A stretch of DNA of 64,000 bases from Brachypodium distachyon (taxonomy: Eukaryota > Streptophyta > Magnoliopsida > Poales > Poaceae): NCBI RefSeq assembly GCF_000005505.3, contig NC_016134.3, forward strand, positions 42,757,150-42,821,149, written 5' to 3'. The notes under the pieces are model-generated. The model was not told the DNA's origin. It did no database searches and saw only the letters and a list, made by a program, of their open reading frames with translations. The position numbers and the translations under genes are program-made. Shown one piece after another: positions 20,495-32,886 of this stretch (its first letter is position 1; each line of letters opens with the position of its first letter).

Positions 20495-23427
20495 TTATTC
20501 AGCTGGTAGTATTTCTTGGGGTTGAGAGGTAGATGCCCCAGCAGCACCAGCTTCTTCATCAGGCCTCCAGCGTCTGAAGCGTGTTGGGTATTGGATCCCA
20601 TATATCTGGTAGATCAAATATGACATATTCACTAGTTATAATATCTCCAACCTTGACACCATTTGACGAACAATAACACTATAAAACCAACCGATAAACA
20701 GCACATCACAGTAAACAAAATAAGATATATCTTCTACGGATAAGCAAATAAGAGCATTGGCTTTCTGACCTGGGAATTCGACAGAGCAGCCGCGGGATTT
20801 CCTTCTCCACTTGAAACCTCTGGCCTCTGCAGCCTCTCTGGCAAGGTCTCCATCCCCATATGCGACAGCAGGAGCCAGACATATGTGAGCAGCTCCCCGC
20901 CGGTGCCCAAACTCTTGGCGTGCAGGTACCCTCGGCACCTACTGGCCGAGAAGCAGAGCATCTCTACCCACACGCCTTCAATCACTCCCCACATTGTCTT
21001 CTCATCGCCTATATCAAGCAACGGATTAGCAAGCTTCCATGAATCATGGATAAAACCTTCTTGCATACTTGGATAAATCTCTGCATCCGTTGGTGATTCT
21101 GTGTATCCTAAAGCTGCTCTTTGTTCCGTGGCCTGCAGCACCTTGGCGATTATTCTGTGCACAACTTCTCTTTCAATCTCCTTGAGCCATTTCTTTTCGG
21201 CCTTGTGGATTTCCCTGCACACGCCGCCATCGAGGATCGTCGAGATTGTTAAATTTTCGCTCCGAAGCATCTCCTTGAGCCATGGCTTTCTGGCCTTAAG
21301 AATCTTCAGCAATGCCTTGTCATCCTTGAGAATCTCCTCAACTTCAGCATTGGCAGTCACGAACAGATTCCGCCTGGTGCCTGCCAGTAGCATCTCAGGA
21401 TTGACAAACAGTAGATACATCATGTAGTTGGATATTTCCCTGCACCGAACGGCTCTTTCGTGATGAGGAGATTTTTCACACCACACAACACATCCATGGC
21501 TTTGACCAGAGGCATAATCTTGCTCACACTGAGCCGTGACACATAGGTGATCAGCTGAAGCGCCCAAGAAGTAGAAGCAGAAATCTGTGGCGATGTGCCA
21601 GAGAAGGACACACTCATCGAATGGCTTCATTAAGATGAAACTCAGGGCTTGGTCGCATTTGTTGGCCTGAAGAGCCCATTGGCCCCTGCGATCGTTGAAC
21701 TTCCCGTAACTGTCAGCATTCTTCATTTGATCTCCCCACCCTTTTTTCACATACTTAAGAACCAAACCTATAATGGCAAAGGATGAGTTGCAGGACTTCA
21801 TGGACCAATGCTGGTCAACAAAGTCCTTGCAATTAAAAAAATTCAAGATGCACATCTTCCCTGTGTGCCTTTTGTTGCGAGCAAAGAATCCTACCAGTGC
21901 ATATTGACCTATGAAGCTATGTTTGAGTACGTCCTTACTCAGGGCACATCTTAGTTGGTCAATAATAGAGCTAAGTATTGGTGTGTCAGTATTTATGACA
22001 GATACTGCTTTCAGCCATTGCCACTGGAACAGGGTATCCAACTGTGCATACAGGGCCCGCACTTTTACTACCCATAGCCATCGCATAGCCTTTCTTTTTG
22101 CCTGTTCGTATAGGCCAGCAACAATAGGTCCCAAACTGAATCCCCCATAACTTGAAGAAGCAATAACATCTATAATCAAGGACACACTGGAAAACTCCAG
22201 CAGTGCTGTGCAACAGAACAAGACATATGTAACCTTCACATCGTTAACATCGTAAGCTTCTTTGTGACTCTTGTCGAAGAGGCCGATGGCTGCCCATGGC
22301 AGAAAACAAACTAATAGCCGTATGCAGCCAGAAAATTGCCCTGATATGCTTCCGGCTTCCCATAAGCTGAGCATTTTTCTTTTGGTATAGAGAAGATCGA
22401 ACGCGCCGAATAGCCTATTTTGCAACAAAGCATATGCTCGTTTTTCATCAAGCACCCAGAAAGATTTTAGGATACCAAGCCGATCAGGATACGGTGATGC
22501 CAGGTCCAGAAATAGCTTATAGGCCTCAAGGTCCACATTATACTTGTCAAGTCGGCTTGCTCTTTTTTCCTTTTGTTGGTTTTCAAGGCTTATCAGTGTT
22601 TCCTTTAATTTGTTTAGGCGGCCTCTCCATGTGCTCGAGGTCTGAGGATGGTGGTCGTGCTCAAGATCCACTGCGGCAGCTTCTCCTTGTGCTAGAGGTT
22701 GATGGCCGGCCTCAAAGTCCACCACGTTGTCTTCTCCTTGTGATTGAGACAGATGGTTTGCCGCCTCAAGGTCCACTGCATCACTCTCTTGTGCTTGATG
22801 GCGAGGGTTGCTCTGGACAAAAGCCCTTGCTTTTTGCACGTAGTCTTGAAGCGAATTGATCTCGCCTTCTCTGTCTGTGGTCCTCCTCGGAGCAGGACAG
22901 GATGAGTTGACTAGGCTGTTAATGCTAGCGCTCTTGAGAGCCCAGGGCTTCTCTATGCATTTGAGGATCCCAGGGACGAAGAACAATATCGCTGCCTGCA
23001 ACAACCTCTTGTCGCTGCCAGGCCATGATTTACAGAACACATAGATGGCTACGGTGACCTGGGACATGGCAGTGAGAACGTGCCGTGTCCATAATTCGTT
23101 ATCTTCGATGTTGTAGGCAGTTATGAGATCCTGCCCACCAAGGTGCGTTAGGAGAACCGGCGCCCACACCACCTCCAGAATGCTATTGCTTTGCCCAGAG
23201 TCACAATCTTGCCTCCTTTGGCGGCCGAAGAGGATGGCAAGGGCGTATATGGCCAGAGTGTCGCTGCCTAAGTATGCGAGCCATATTACGGATCTGAACC
23301 AGGAAGGAATAGCAAGCTTACGCAGGGCCGATGAGAGGAAGAGGAGCCACTGAACGAAGAGGCTGCCCAGGACAAGGATGCGCAGCTGCCACTCCTCCCA
23401 CCATTCCACAGCACCTGAAATACCCAT
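20495..23427 (-). CDS. DUF4220/DUF594 membrane protein
   Basis: Large grass-expanded membrane protein of unknown function. The main exon, 23427-20770, gives 886 codons. The N-terminal DUF4220 part has several hydrophobic segments (LRILVLGSLFVQWLLFLSSA at about 15-34, then WLAYLGSDTLAIYALAILFG) and the family phrases LEVVWAPVLLTHLGGQDLIT and KRLLQAAILFFVPGI. More hydrophobic segments lie mid-protein (IRLLVCFLPWAAIGLF). The C-terminus has DUF594 (HAKSLGTGGELLTYVWLLL). After Ser-Gln a good donor (CAG-gtcaga) at 20,769 and acceptor (ctaccag) at 20,606 would add exon 20605-20495, 36 more codons, total 922 aa. Without splicing the protein ends at 20,734 (897 aa). An acidic repeated linker sits at about residues 215-265. 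Not part of the MED8 duplication. Confidence 0.85.
22650..22800 (-). repeat. Three imperfect in-frame repeats in DUF594 gene
   Basis: Encodes successive units around VDLEAANHLSQSQGE, VDFEAGHQPLAQGE and VDLEHDHHPQ, about 17-19 residues each. They are hydrophilic and sit between the two membrane halves. A later YNVDLEAY may be a further relic unit. Confidence 0.75.
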
Positions 23428-24178
23428 CTCACGCTCTCACTCAATCAGTTGCAGTCTTGCATTGCAGACATGCCTGCACAAAAGTGACAGGTCAATTCAT
23501 TGCAAGCTCGTCCGTTAATCCCCATGTACGCATATGGTTAGCGATGATAACTACAGCTGGCGTCGTCACATGACTAGTGGATTTTATATGTTGGGGCCTG
23601 GACAACAATAAAACAAACAACAGTCCTCTTAACTTGTATTGAACTTCGATGATAGCTTCAACCAACAAGTAAGCAACGAAATAAACACAATCACATATGC
23701 ACAGGAGACATAATGATTTACGTGGAAAATCTCTTCAACGTGAGGAGTAAAAGCCATGGGATCGACCGGTCCACAGTCCACTCCAACTTCCACTATCAGC
23801 GAAATGGGTACAATGGAGCCTTCCACTTTTTGTGTTGTTGTATACTCTGTTGACTGCTGTTTGTAAAAATTATTAGTTAAACAAATCAGAAAACTTCTGA
23901 CATTGTATTGCTAACATGTTCTTTGACTTCAATTGGCCTAATGTGTGAGTGTAACTTGATTAACCATTGAAATTTAAATTGAATACTCAATCTCAACCTT
24001 ATGTTACTCTTTACACGGTTCTTGGTGTCTGAATAGGCTCGCCATGCTTAAATCTGTTTCATCGTATTACCATGTACCTGTGAGCTCGCTATGCTTAAAC
24101 ATGCTGGATTAGTTGGAACCCTGAAGAGTTTATTTCGGGAGCTTCGAATGTGTCTCCGCTGGAATGCACGGACACTTA
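23428..24178. other. DUF594 upstream region with LTR-like remnant
   Basis: From about 23,625 to 23,830 the phrases gatttacgtggaaaatctc and gaggagtaaaagccatggg resemble pieces of grass Copia LTRs. No paired LTR, target duplication or coding part is seen. The remainder is unique, without genes. Confidence 0.35.
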
Positions 24179-24808
24179 GAGCAAGGCCAATGTGGGCAAG
24201 GCTACGAAATATGCTAGACTTGAGTCTAAATAAACAAAATGTGCTGCAGCGTGTTTTTTCTTAGCTACTACTTGTGAGACCCATTGGCTATGTATTTTAA
24301 TCCTCCACAACACTTTCCCATCTGGTCTTCTTCTTTCTCCAGCCCGTGCAGCACGGCACATCTCCTATCCTTCTCGACAGCTCTGACCAATGTCCAAAAT
24401 TCCTCCTCCGCCGGCGGTAGCAACCCTCCTTGTTCCCACCTTTGGTCCGATCTCCCCCGCCTCTTCACTTAAATTTGCATCTGGGGCTGGCCGTGGAGGG
24501 AGATTCTGGGCGCAGCCGTTTCTCCGGCTGGCGCAGCGGCCCCTTTCTTCGTCTCCTCCCGATGGCTCTCGCGGCGGCCGGACACAGGAGCGACGACTGT
24601 GGGCTCCACAACAAGCAGCGTCGGTGAGCGTGTCCGCGGCCGTTCTGGTGGAGACGGAAGCGCTCGGGTGGGTTCCACGAAGTCAACCATTTGTTAGACC
24701 CGGGTAAAGTAGAAGAACCGAGTCTAAGAAAAATTTCTTAGCCCCTCCATGCTCCAATGGCTAGGCGGTCTAACTAACTCTTCTTAGCACCGGATGTTGA
24801 GCTTGCTC
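24179..24808. mobile_element. Harbinger-type non-autonomous DNA element
   Basis: 630 bp with imperfect inverted ends (gagcaaggccaatgtggg and, inverted from the right, gagcaagctcaacatccgg), flanked by TTA on both sides. A 3-bp TTA duplication fits PIF/Harbinger. Frames inside are GC-rich and not transposase-like. Confidence 0.7.
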
Positions 24809-24904
24809 TTAGCTAGTCTGGCTAGGAACGAGTGTTCTAGTCATCAGTCCCACATGTCAGGGGCTCGAGAGTCGGGACCCTATCTGCTCCCTCAGATAGG
24901 GTTG

Positions 24905-25237
24905 GCTAACGAGCATGCTCGGTTCGTTAAGACCTCGGATCGTTAAGATCGTTATCGTTAACGATCTGAGACCATTGTTCGGTTCGGTTCGTTAAGAGTT
25001 CGCAAGCGCTCGTTAAAAACTCGTTAAGATAAATAGATGGCATACTGATCTAATTTTTTTGACATTACCTATTTACTTGGAATAAATTTTGGCAGCAAAC
25101 AAAATATATCAAAAGCTGAACAACGTTATAAAAATTGTTATAACACGAAAAAAAAAAAATAACAACACAATCCGAACATCGAAATAAGTTCCAGTAGAGA
25201 CGACCTCGCTGACGAGAGCTTAACGAACCGAGTTACC
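24905..25237. mobile_element. Inverted-repeat element next to MED8 copy 2 start
   Basis: About 330 bp absent from copy 1. A perfect 14-bp inverted pair, ctcggttcgttaag (24,918-24,931) and its complement (25,219-25,232), lies near the ends; related gttaag/cgttaac motifs recur inside. No ORF. The family is uncertain; the exact ends and target duplication could not be fixed. It ends about 50 bp before the MED8 ATG and replaces leader sequence present in copy 1. Confidence 0.6.
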
Positions 25238-25285
25238 TCTCACACACAACCCCATCATCAGCACCGCCCAGCTGCGGCCGCCGAG

Positions 25286-28200
25286 ATGGACGCAGCGGCA
25301 GCACATGCCGCCGGGGCGCCGGCAGGGGAGCAGCAGGCGGCTGCTCCCCGGGCGGAAAGGCTCAACCAGGGGGTGCACCACCAGCTCAACCTGGAAGGCA
25401 TGCGGGCGCGCGCGGTGGGGCTCTACAAGGCCATCTCCCGCATCATCGACGACTTCAACAACATCGCCCGCACCACCCCCGGCGGTTCCCCTAAGTGGTA
25501 CCGCCCCCCTCCGTCCCCTCCCCTCCATTGCTGCTGCCCGGAGTGAAGCCCTAGGGTTTCGGACCCCCCCAATTCGGTCTGTGTATCCTAGTGACTGCAT
25601 CTGTACGATTTATTGCTGACTAGTACTCTCGCTGTGCTGGTGCCTTGCAGGCAGGACGTGCTCGGGCAGTTCTCCATGGTGAGCATGGAGCTCTTCAACA
25701 TCGTGGAGGACATCAAGAAGGTGAACAAGGGATTCGTGGTCTACCCCAGAAACGTCAACGCTGAGAACGCTTTAAGTACGCAAGCTCTCTGAAATCTCGT
25801 TTCCTTTAACTCTTTAGATGTCATGATGTGGCTAGTAAAATTATCAGGTGATCACAAGAATGTATGAATGCACTTGATGTTTCGATTACGGAATGGAACC
25901 TTTTCTGGGTGGGACATGCCAAATTCAAGAGATGTGGTGAGGGTCGATGATTGTGAATGTATTCAGAGACGTCAATTTCAATTAGGCCTGAAAACAAAAT
26001 GGTATAAGCATGTAAGTGGAACTGCAAATATTAGGAAGAAACCATCTAAAACAACCCTCCTCAATACATATACTGGTATCACCTTAAATTTTTTTATGTC
26101 TTTCCTGGGGCAAACAAGGATGATAGGAGTCAGTAGCAAATGACCTAACAAAATGGTAGTTCAGTTTTACACTAGATGGTTGTGATGCATCGCAATTTAG
26201 TGTTGACATGTTGATTTACATTGATTCTTCATTTGCTACTAGTATCACATCTTTATTCCCTTTTAACCTGTATGAGTATCGCAGTACTGCCTGTAATGCT
26301 GTCGTCGAAGCTCTTGCCTGAGATGGAAATTGAGGAAACTACAAAGAGGGAACAATTGTTGTCTGGAATAACGAATCTACCTGTGCCTTCACAAATGGAA
26401 AAATTAAAGGTGATTAATGCAGTTTGGAAAATGCAAACCTGTCATACACTGTAGTTGATTGATATGTTGACTGGCTGTTAAATGAAATGGGACTTGGTGC
26501 TATTCCTTTCAGGCTAGGATAGATATGATTGCAAGTGCGTGTGAAACTGCTGAGAGAGTAATTGCAGAATGCCGTAAGACTTATGGTCTAGGAACCCGTC
26601 AGGGGGCAAATCTTGGTCCTACATTGGACAAGGCACAGGCTGCAAAGATACAGGAGCAGGAAGGCCTGCTTAGAGCAGCAGTAAATTATGGTGAAGGTGA
26701 AAAATATTAATTTTTACCAGAGTTCCAAAATAAATACCTCTTGTGTTTCTCCTATTCATATTATGGCTTCAATGATGTTATAATCTGACTCAGGATTGCG
26801 GGTACCGGGAGACCAAAGGCAGCCACATTCTTCTCTTCCTAGCCATTTAATGGAAGTGCTTCCTTCTGGAGACGGGGCTCATAATTTTGGTGATAATTCT
26901 GGTACTATTAGATCATGTTATCTTTCCACATTTTTTCATGTTAATTAACTGTTTTGAGTTACGGCATCTACGAGTTCTTTCAAGTTTGTATGCACGGAAG
27001 GGGAATTTGTAATGCATTAGCTGGTATCAAGTGCATTATAGCCATTTGCGTTGAAGATGTGTCATAAAACACTTCAGCATCAGCGCCTAACCGCTATTCA
27101 TACGTGCAGGTGTCTATCCCAAAAATACATCAACATTTACACCTAATGGTGTCAACACCCAGGGAAATGCAATGCAGGTTTGTATCGTATCAGTAATTCA
27201 GTATCAACATCTGTAATACTATTAAATTATCATAGACCATCTCATTGCTCATTTCTCATTGCTCATTGGGCTGAAAGCAATTGAGTTATGGAAGCGAGAC
27301 TTGCAAGGCATATACTTGATTCATTTTTTGTTGCACGGCATTAATCTTCTCACCAAGGTGTTGTTTTGCTGTTTCGTTGTCGGCCATTTTATGTTGCACG
27401 GCATTAATCTTCTCCCCAAGGTGTTGTTTTGCTGTTTCGTTGTCGGCCATATATATTTCATTCATTTTAATCGTCAACTGTCTAAGTGTTGGTTAGGGTA
27501 CATTCCTTTGAACATCAAAACATGATTGCATTTGAGGATTGAGAAAGTAATCGCCAACCTGAATTCAGAGAAATGTTTGCTCTTTTTATCTTAATCTTCA
27601 GATACTGCTTCTTGCAGGCATCTGGAGGACTTGGCAGATCTGCTCCATCACCTGGAACTGCAGGAACTCCTAACTTTGAAAATGTATCCACTCCACCAAT
27701 GCCGTATGCGAACTCCCCAAGGTCAGGCACCAATATGATGAATACCCCTTCGCCCCAGCAACATCTGACACCGCAGCAGCAGAGGCAAAAGCTGATGCAA
27801 GCATCTCAGCAACAACAGCTGCATGCTCAACAGCAGCAGCAGCAGCAGCTGAGGCCCTCAGCTGCTTCGTTGCTAGCACAGGTAAGACAATTTTTCCTTT
27901 TAGTTCTCAATAAGTTTTCCCCCAATGGTTATGTCTGCGGTGAGCCCTGCTTGTGACAGTGGCATAACTATTGTATTTTTCTTAGCATATATCTCGTGCT
28001 TTCCTGTTCTGCTGTCTTGCGATAATGATACATCATTTGCGTCTAGCTCGTTCTTTTTGGTGCTCACTGAATTCACACCTTTCCTGTAGAACACAGTTTC
28101 CCAGTTACAAGATTTACAAGGGCAGTCGCAACAAAAACTACAGGCAATTTTACTATTGACAGCTTTTGTTGTTCTATATTCATTTACAGTTTCCCAGTTT

Positions 28201-29782
28201 TTAGTTTTCACCAAAGCTCATAACTTCACGTTGAAAACCTTTTATAGGTCCCTGGCCAACAGCAGATGCAATACAGCCAAGCACAAGCCTTGTCGCAGTT
28301 TCAGAATAGGCAGATGCAGGCTGCACGCATGCAACCAGGCATGTCACAGAGCCAGTTGAACCAAGGAAATCAGCTGAGAAGTCATCTGGGCCAGTTCACT
28401 GGAGCTGCAAACAGCGCAATGTTCACTGCTGCACAGGCATCTTCAAACTCGCAAATGGTTAGATAAGGCCTTTCTTTGTAGTAGTGTAAAAATAAAAATA
28501 AGTTTCTTGTTCTGAGAGGATAATTGTACTCTCAGAAGACATGCATTCATGAGCTAATGAAGAAAGATTCAAGTAGTTTACCAAAAAAAAAAGATTCAAG
28601 TTTGTGCAGTGGTCAGTCTATCTGCTGGATATTTTGAACATACTCCGTGGTTGATTAAATTGCCCGTGTTTTCATTTTAGATGGCAAACATACCTGGGAC
28701 AATGCAATCACTGCAATCACAGTCAATCTTGCCGCAAATGCAGGTCAATGCTTTTCTTTTTCATTGTCCCAAGTTGCTTTGTCTGCAGATATATCTGTTG
28801 AAAGACAATGGTCTACTATATATGGTAAATCACACATGTATAGTATGTTTTTTCCTTGTAAATCTTAAAAGTGATTCTTTTTGTTCCTTACTTGGTTCCT
28901 CCTATTGGTGTCAGAAGCTGGCTGGTCCTAGACCCCCAGACAAATTTTGCAAATACACCACATAATTGGTAGGATTAGGGTCATGGGTGATAAAAGGCAA
29001 GTGCTCATAGGCAGTAGATTGGACTGGCAACAGAGGTTTACCATGTTTCACACACCTTTTAGTATGATAATGCACTGCAGCATGGCATGAAGAATTTGTA
29101 ATTTATTCTCTTTTCCATTTTGTTTCTGCTATGCCTCATTCTTTGCACATATATCATATGAAATCTTTTGTTGTATTTGTAATGCTGTTTTCTTATTATT
29201 GTTAATCAGTTTGGTTTGACTGGCGGGCATCCTCAGAGGAGTCATCCGACCCAAATGATGAATGACCAAAGTATGTAATGTTTCCTCTGTTAAAGCTTTC
29301 ATCATTGTTAAATGGATGAAAAATGTACTTCTACATGTCATGAAATTGAGATACGGAGTATAGTATTCTGGGTACGGCTATATGTTGTACTTTTGCCATT
29401 GCTAGCATAGTTGGTGCTAAAATCACAAGTATGCATATTGGACCACTGCTAGGGAAAATATTTGGTGTTATATAGAACCACATATTAGTCACGATACAGA
29501 AGAATAGGATGCATGGGGATTAATTTTCAATCACACCATTCTAAGCAATTCTTGCTTCGTGCTGCAGTGTTTGGTATGGGATCCACAAATACTAGCAGCA
29601 TGATGGGAATGCAGCAGCAGCAACAGCAACAACAGCAGCAAGGGGTGTATGGAAACATGCAAGGAGGTGGTCAGAACTTGCAACAGCAGGGCATGGTGGG
29701 TCTTCAGAATCAGCAGAATCAGTTGCAGAATCAGATGCAGAATCCCAACTTCCCCCAGCAGAGACAGCAAAATCAACAATGA
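25286..29782 (+). CDS. MED8: Mediator subunit MED8, intact copy, 12 exons
   Basis: Head-module subunit of the nuclear Mediator complex. Exons: 25286-25497, 25651-25775, 26285-26409, 26513-26696, 26794-26901, 27110-27177, 27618-27881, 28090-28143, 28248-28457, 28681-28743, 29210-29270, 29568-29782. They join in frame to 1689 nt, 562 aa, close to Arabidopsis MED8 length. The conserved N-terminal half has ERLNQGVHHQLNLEGMRARA, SPKWQDVLGQFSMVSMELFN, LPVMLSSKLLPEME, ARIDMIASACETAERV and TRQG...AAKIQEQE. The C-terminal half is Gln-rich low complexity ending in NQQ, as in plant MED8, which acts in defence and flowering. Introns are GT-AG except the one after exon 8, which appears to use a GC donor (CAG-gcaatt). 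A transposon-like element lies about 50 bp upstream of the ATG. This is the only copy here that can encode full-length protein. Confidence 0.95.
27330..27450. repeat. Two-unit tandem repeat in MED8 copy 2 intron 6
   Basis: Two nearly identical 58-bp units at a 63-bp spacing, from gttgcacggcattaatcttc to gtcggccat. Shared with copy 1 in more diverged form. Confidence 0.85.
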
Positions 29783-30099
29783 TTCAAACTAATTAACAAC
29801 ATCTTCCTATAGCGAGCAACAAATCCTTCTGTCAAAAGATACAGGGGCATTGTCGAGACAGTTTTTTCTGCTGGATAATCTTTGCTCCTGAGGACAGATC
29901 ACTGCGTTTCCTCATGTACTGTTTACAGCACGAGCTGCTACGGATGATTCTCCATTTAGCTTTGCTTGCCTCTATAGCAGCCTGCTCACGCTGGGTGAAG
30001 TCTGAAGTTAGGGAGTGTGTTAAACCATGATATTGTTGTAAATCGATGTAGATGTATCAATGTTCGTGTCCTGCATGCATTCACCGGTCTTAAATACGT

Positions 30100-32785
30100 G
30101 AAGTCAGAGATCTCGCTTGCAGTGGCTTCGACATGGAGATGTTAACACGAGTTTCTTCCATCTTCGGGTAGCTACTAGGCAACGGAAAAATTTCATTCAA
30201 TCTCTTGCAACCGAGCATGGGATGACATTCGTGCAAGAAGACAAAGAAAATATTGTTCACGACCTCTTCTGTGCTTCTTTAGGTACGTCTTCCCCGAGGG
30301 GGTTGGCCCTCAACTGGCAGGCTCTTGGATATCAACATTCTGATCTCTCGGACCTAGAGCTTCCTTTCACGATGGAGGAGATTAATGACACAATTTTCTC
30401 TATGCCTATGGACAAAGCCCCGGGCCCGGATGGTTTTACTGGCCTATTCTTTCGCACTTGTTGGAACGTGATCAAGGAAGATATGACAGCAGCCTTCCCT
30501 CGTTTGCACTCTCTTCAATCTGATGGTTTCGCTCTCTTAAATACGGCCAACATTGCCTTGCGCCCTAAGTCTTGCAATGCCACTTCGATCTCTCACTACA
30601 GGCCGATTAGCCTTATCCATGGGGTCGCAAAGATCTTTTCAAAGCTTCTTGCAAACCGGCTCGGCCCGAGACTCGACGACCTTGTTTTTGCTGCCCAGAG
30701 TGCTTTTATCAAGCGTCGATGCATCCAAGATAATTTCCTTTATGTCCAAAACGTGGTGCAGTCCTTCCAAAAATCAAAATCTCCGACTCTTTTCCTCAAG
30801 CTTGATATTGCTAAAGCTTTTGACACTGTCAACTGGAGCTACTTTTTGGAGGCCCTGACGGCTCTTGGGTTTGGACGTCGTTGGCGTGATTGGATCTCCT
30901 TGCTCTTTGCCACTGCTACCTCTCGCCCCCTCCTCAATGGCTTGCCGGGTGAAAACTTTTCGCACCGCTGTGGAGTCCGGCAGGGAGACCCGCTGTCCCC
31001 TATGCTCTTCATCCTTGCGATTGACCCCTTACACAGGCTGTTCCACTTGGCCTCGTTGCAACAGGTTCTATCCCCGCTGCCTTCTCATTCGGCAAAGCTT
31101 CGTGTTTCTCTTTACGCGGATGATGCGGCGATCTTCATCAACCCCACCGTTCAAGACCTGCATGCCACTCAGCGCATGCTCGAATCCTTTGGTCAGATTT
31201 CGGGTCTTATTACAAACTTCTCCAAATCGTCTGTGCACCCCATCTGCTGTGATCACCTCGACCTTGACCAACTGCTCCTCCATTTTCCAGGCAGCCGCAT
31301 GGGCTTCCCATGCCGCTACCTTGGCCTGCAGCTCCACGTCTGCAAGTTGAAGCGAATCCATGTGCAACCCCTCATTGACAAACTTGCGACGCGTCTACCG
31401 AGGTGGAAAGGGACCATGTTGTCCTCTGTCGGCAGGCTTACCTTGACCAAGACGGTCCTGTCGGCCATCCCGATCTTCCACATGTCGGTCTTCCCCATTG
31501 CAAAATGGGCCATCAAGAAGATGAACAAAATCAGCAGATCTTTCCTTTGGAAGGGCAAAGAGGAGGCGAATGGGGGTCACTGCTTGGTCAATTGGTCCAA
31601 AGTTTGCATGCCTAGGAAGCTTGGCAGCCTAGGCATCCCTGACTTGGAGAAATTTAGTCGTGCCTTGCGTCTGCGTTGGTTGTGGTACGAGTGGACATGT
31701 CCTAACAAGCCATGGGTTGGAATGCCTCCTCCGGTGAACAAATGTGACCGTGCTCTTTTTTCTGCCTCCACCACGGTGCAGATTGGCGATGGTCGTAAGG
31801 TGAAATTCTGGCATGACTCCTGGCTGGACGGTTTGGCTCCCAATGTCATCGCACCTACCATTTTTGCCATCACTACGAGGAAGAACCGTTCTGTGCACGA
31901 TGATATTACCGAGGGGGCTTGGGTCTGTGCTTTAAGAGGCAAGATCTCCAATGCGGTTCAACTCGATGAGTTTGTCTCCCTTTGGTTGAGACTTCAAGGT
32001 GTGGTCCTGAACCCCGACTCCCTCGATTCCATCACTTGGCGTTGGACCTCACATGGCTCCTATACCTCCAGCTCGGCGTATAAGGCTCAATTCCTCGGCT
32101 CCATCCATGCCCAACACGCAAACACTGTCTGGAAAGCCAAGGCCGAAAACAAGTGCAAATTCTTCGCCTGGCTTCTTGTGCAGAACAAGATCCTCACCGT
32201 CGACAATCTCGCCGTCAGGGGCTGGCCGCACACTCCTGGATGTTCCCTTTGCACTGATCCTCATGAGACCGGGACACACCTTTTCCTTCGATGCCCCTTT
32301 GCCCGGTGTGGGATAAAGTCCTTGACCACTACAACTTCAACATCCTTCAGCGGGTCAAGCCTTCTGACTACAGGGACACTTGTGCCTGGTGGATTCAAGC
32401 CTCCAAGACGATTGACAAAGAAAGAAGACAATATTTTAATGGGGTGGTCATTTACATCATGTGGAACATTTGAAAGGAGCGCAACCGCCGTATCTTCCAG
32501 ACCGTGGCAGCTCCTGCTTTTGTTGTCGTGTCGCTTGCCCGTGACGCAATTGATACCTATAGGCTTGCTTTCCATTGTGTGACCGTGCCGTGAGGTTTCT
32601 TGTGGTTCTTCGGTTTTTTCTGTCCGTCCTACCGGCCAGCTGCGTTTGGTCTGTTGGGATAGTCTTTCTCTGTTTCGTCTTTGGCTTTTTTTCTTCTTTC
32701 GACCTCGGTCGCATGTACATATACTTGGTTTTCCCCTTCTAATATTGCATGGCAGAGCTACTGCCCTTCACGGCAAAAAAAATAA
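30100..32785 (+). mobile_element. 5'-truncated L1-type LINE
   Basis: 2.7-kb insertion in the 3' flank of MED8 copy 2. It starts inside ORF2 after the endonuclease and ends in an A-rich tail (ggcaaaaaaaataaaaa). A short target duplication, aaatacgt, is at 30,092-30,099 and 32,786-32,793. The equivalent site in copy 1 (about 20,077) is empty. Truncation at the 5' end is the usual result of target-primed reverse transcription. Confidence 0.92.
30120..32575 (+). pseudogene. LINE ORF2 with near-intact reverse transcriptase
   Basis: The frame stays open for over 800 codons without an initiating ATG, because the element is truncated. Reverse transcriptase blocks in order: DKAPGPDGFTG, ISHYRPISLIHG, LDIAKAFDTVNW, GVRQGDPLSPMLF and the catalytic YADD (near 31,120). 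Then the zf-RVT domain (SAYKAQFLG, WKAKAENKCKFFAWLL, CSLC). Near 32,300 the family reading moves to another frame (VWDKVLDHYNFN onward), with a TGA at 32,472-32,474 where Trp is expected, so the end is frameshifted. The endonuclease and ORF1 are missing. The preserved frame suggests a young insertion. Confidence 0.88.
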
Positions 32786-32832
32786 AAATACGTAGTATTG
32801 CCTGGGCTTTCAGCCTTTCAGGTGGTTACTAC

Positions 32833-32886
32833 TCCCTCCGTTCCTAAATACTTGTCGCGATCCGTTCCTAAATACTTGTTGCGAGT
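32833..32886. mobile_element. Partial Stowaway-like insertion in copy 2 flank
   Basis: About 54 bp starting ctccctccgttcctaaatac, with its first half repeated once inside, between two TA dinucleotides. The matching place in copy 1 reads ttactactaaat without it. Confidence 0.5.

Noticed and set aside
23590..23870. Complete Copia element
   Set aside because: Only an LTR-like fragment; no second LTR, primer site, coding region or target duplication could be found.
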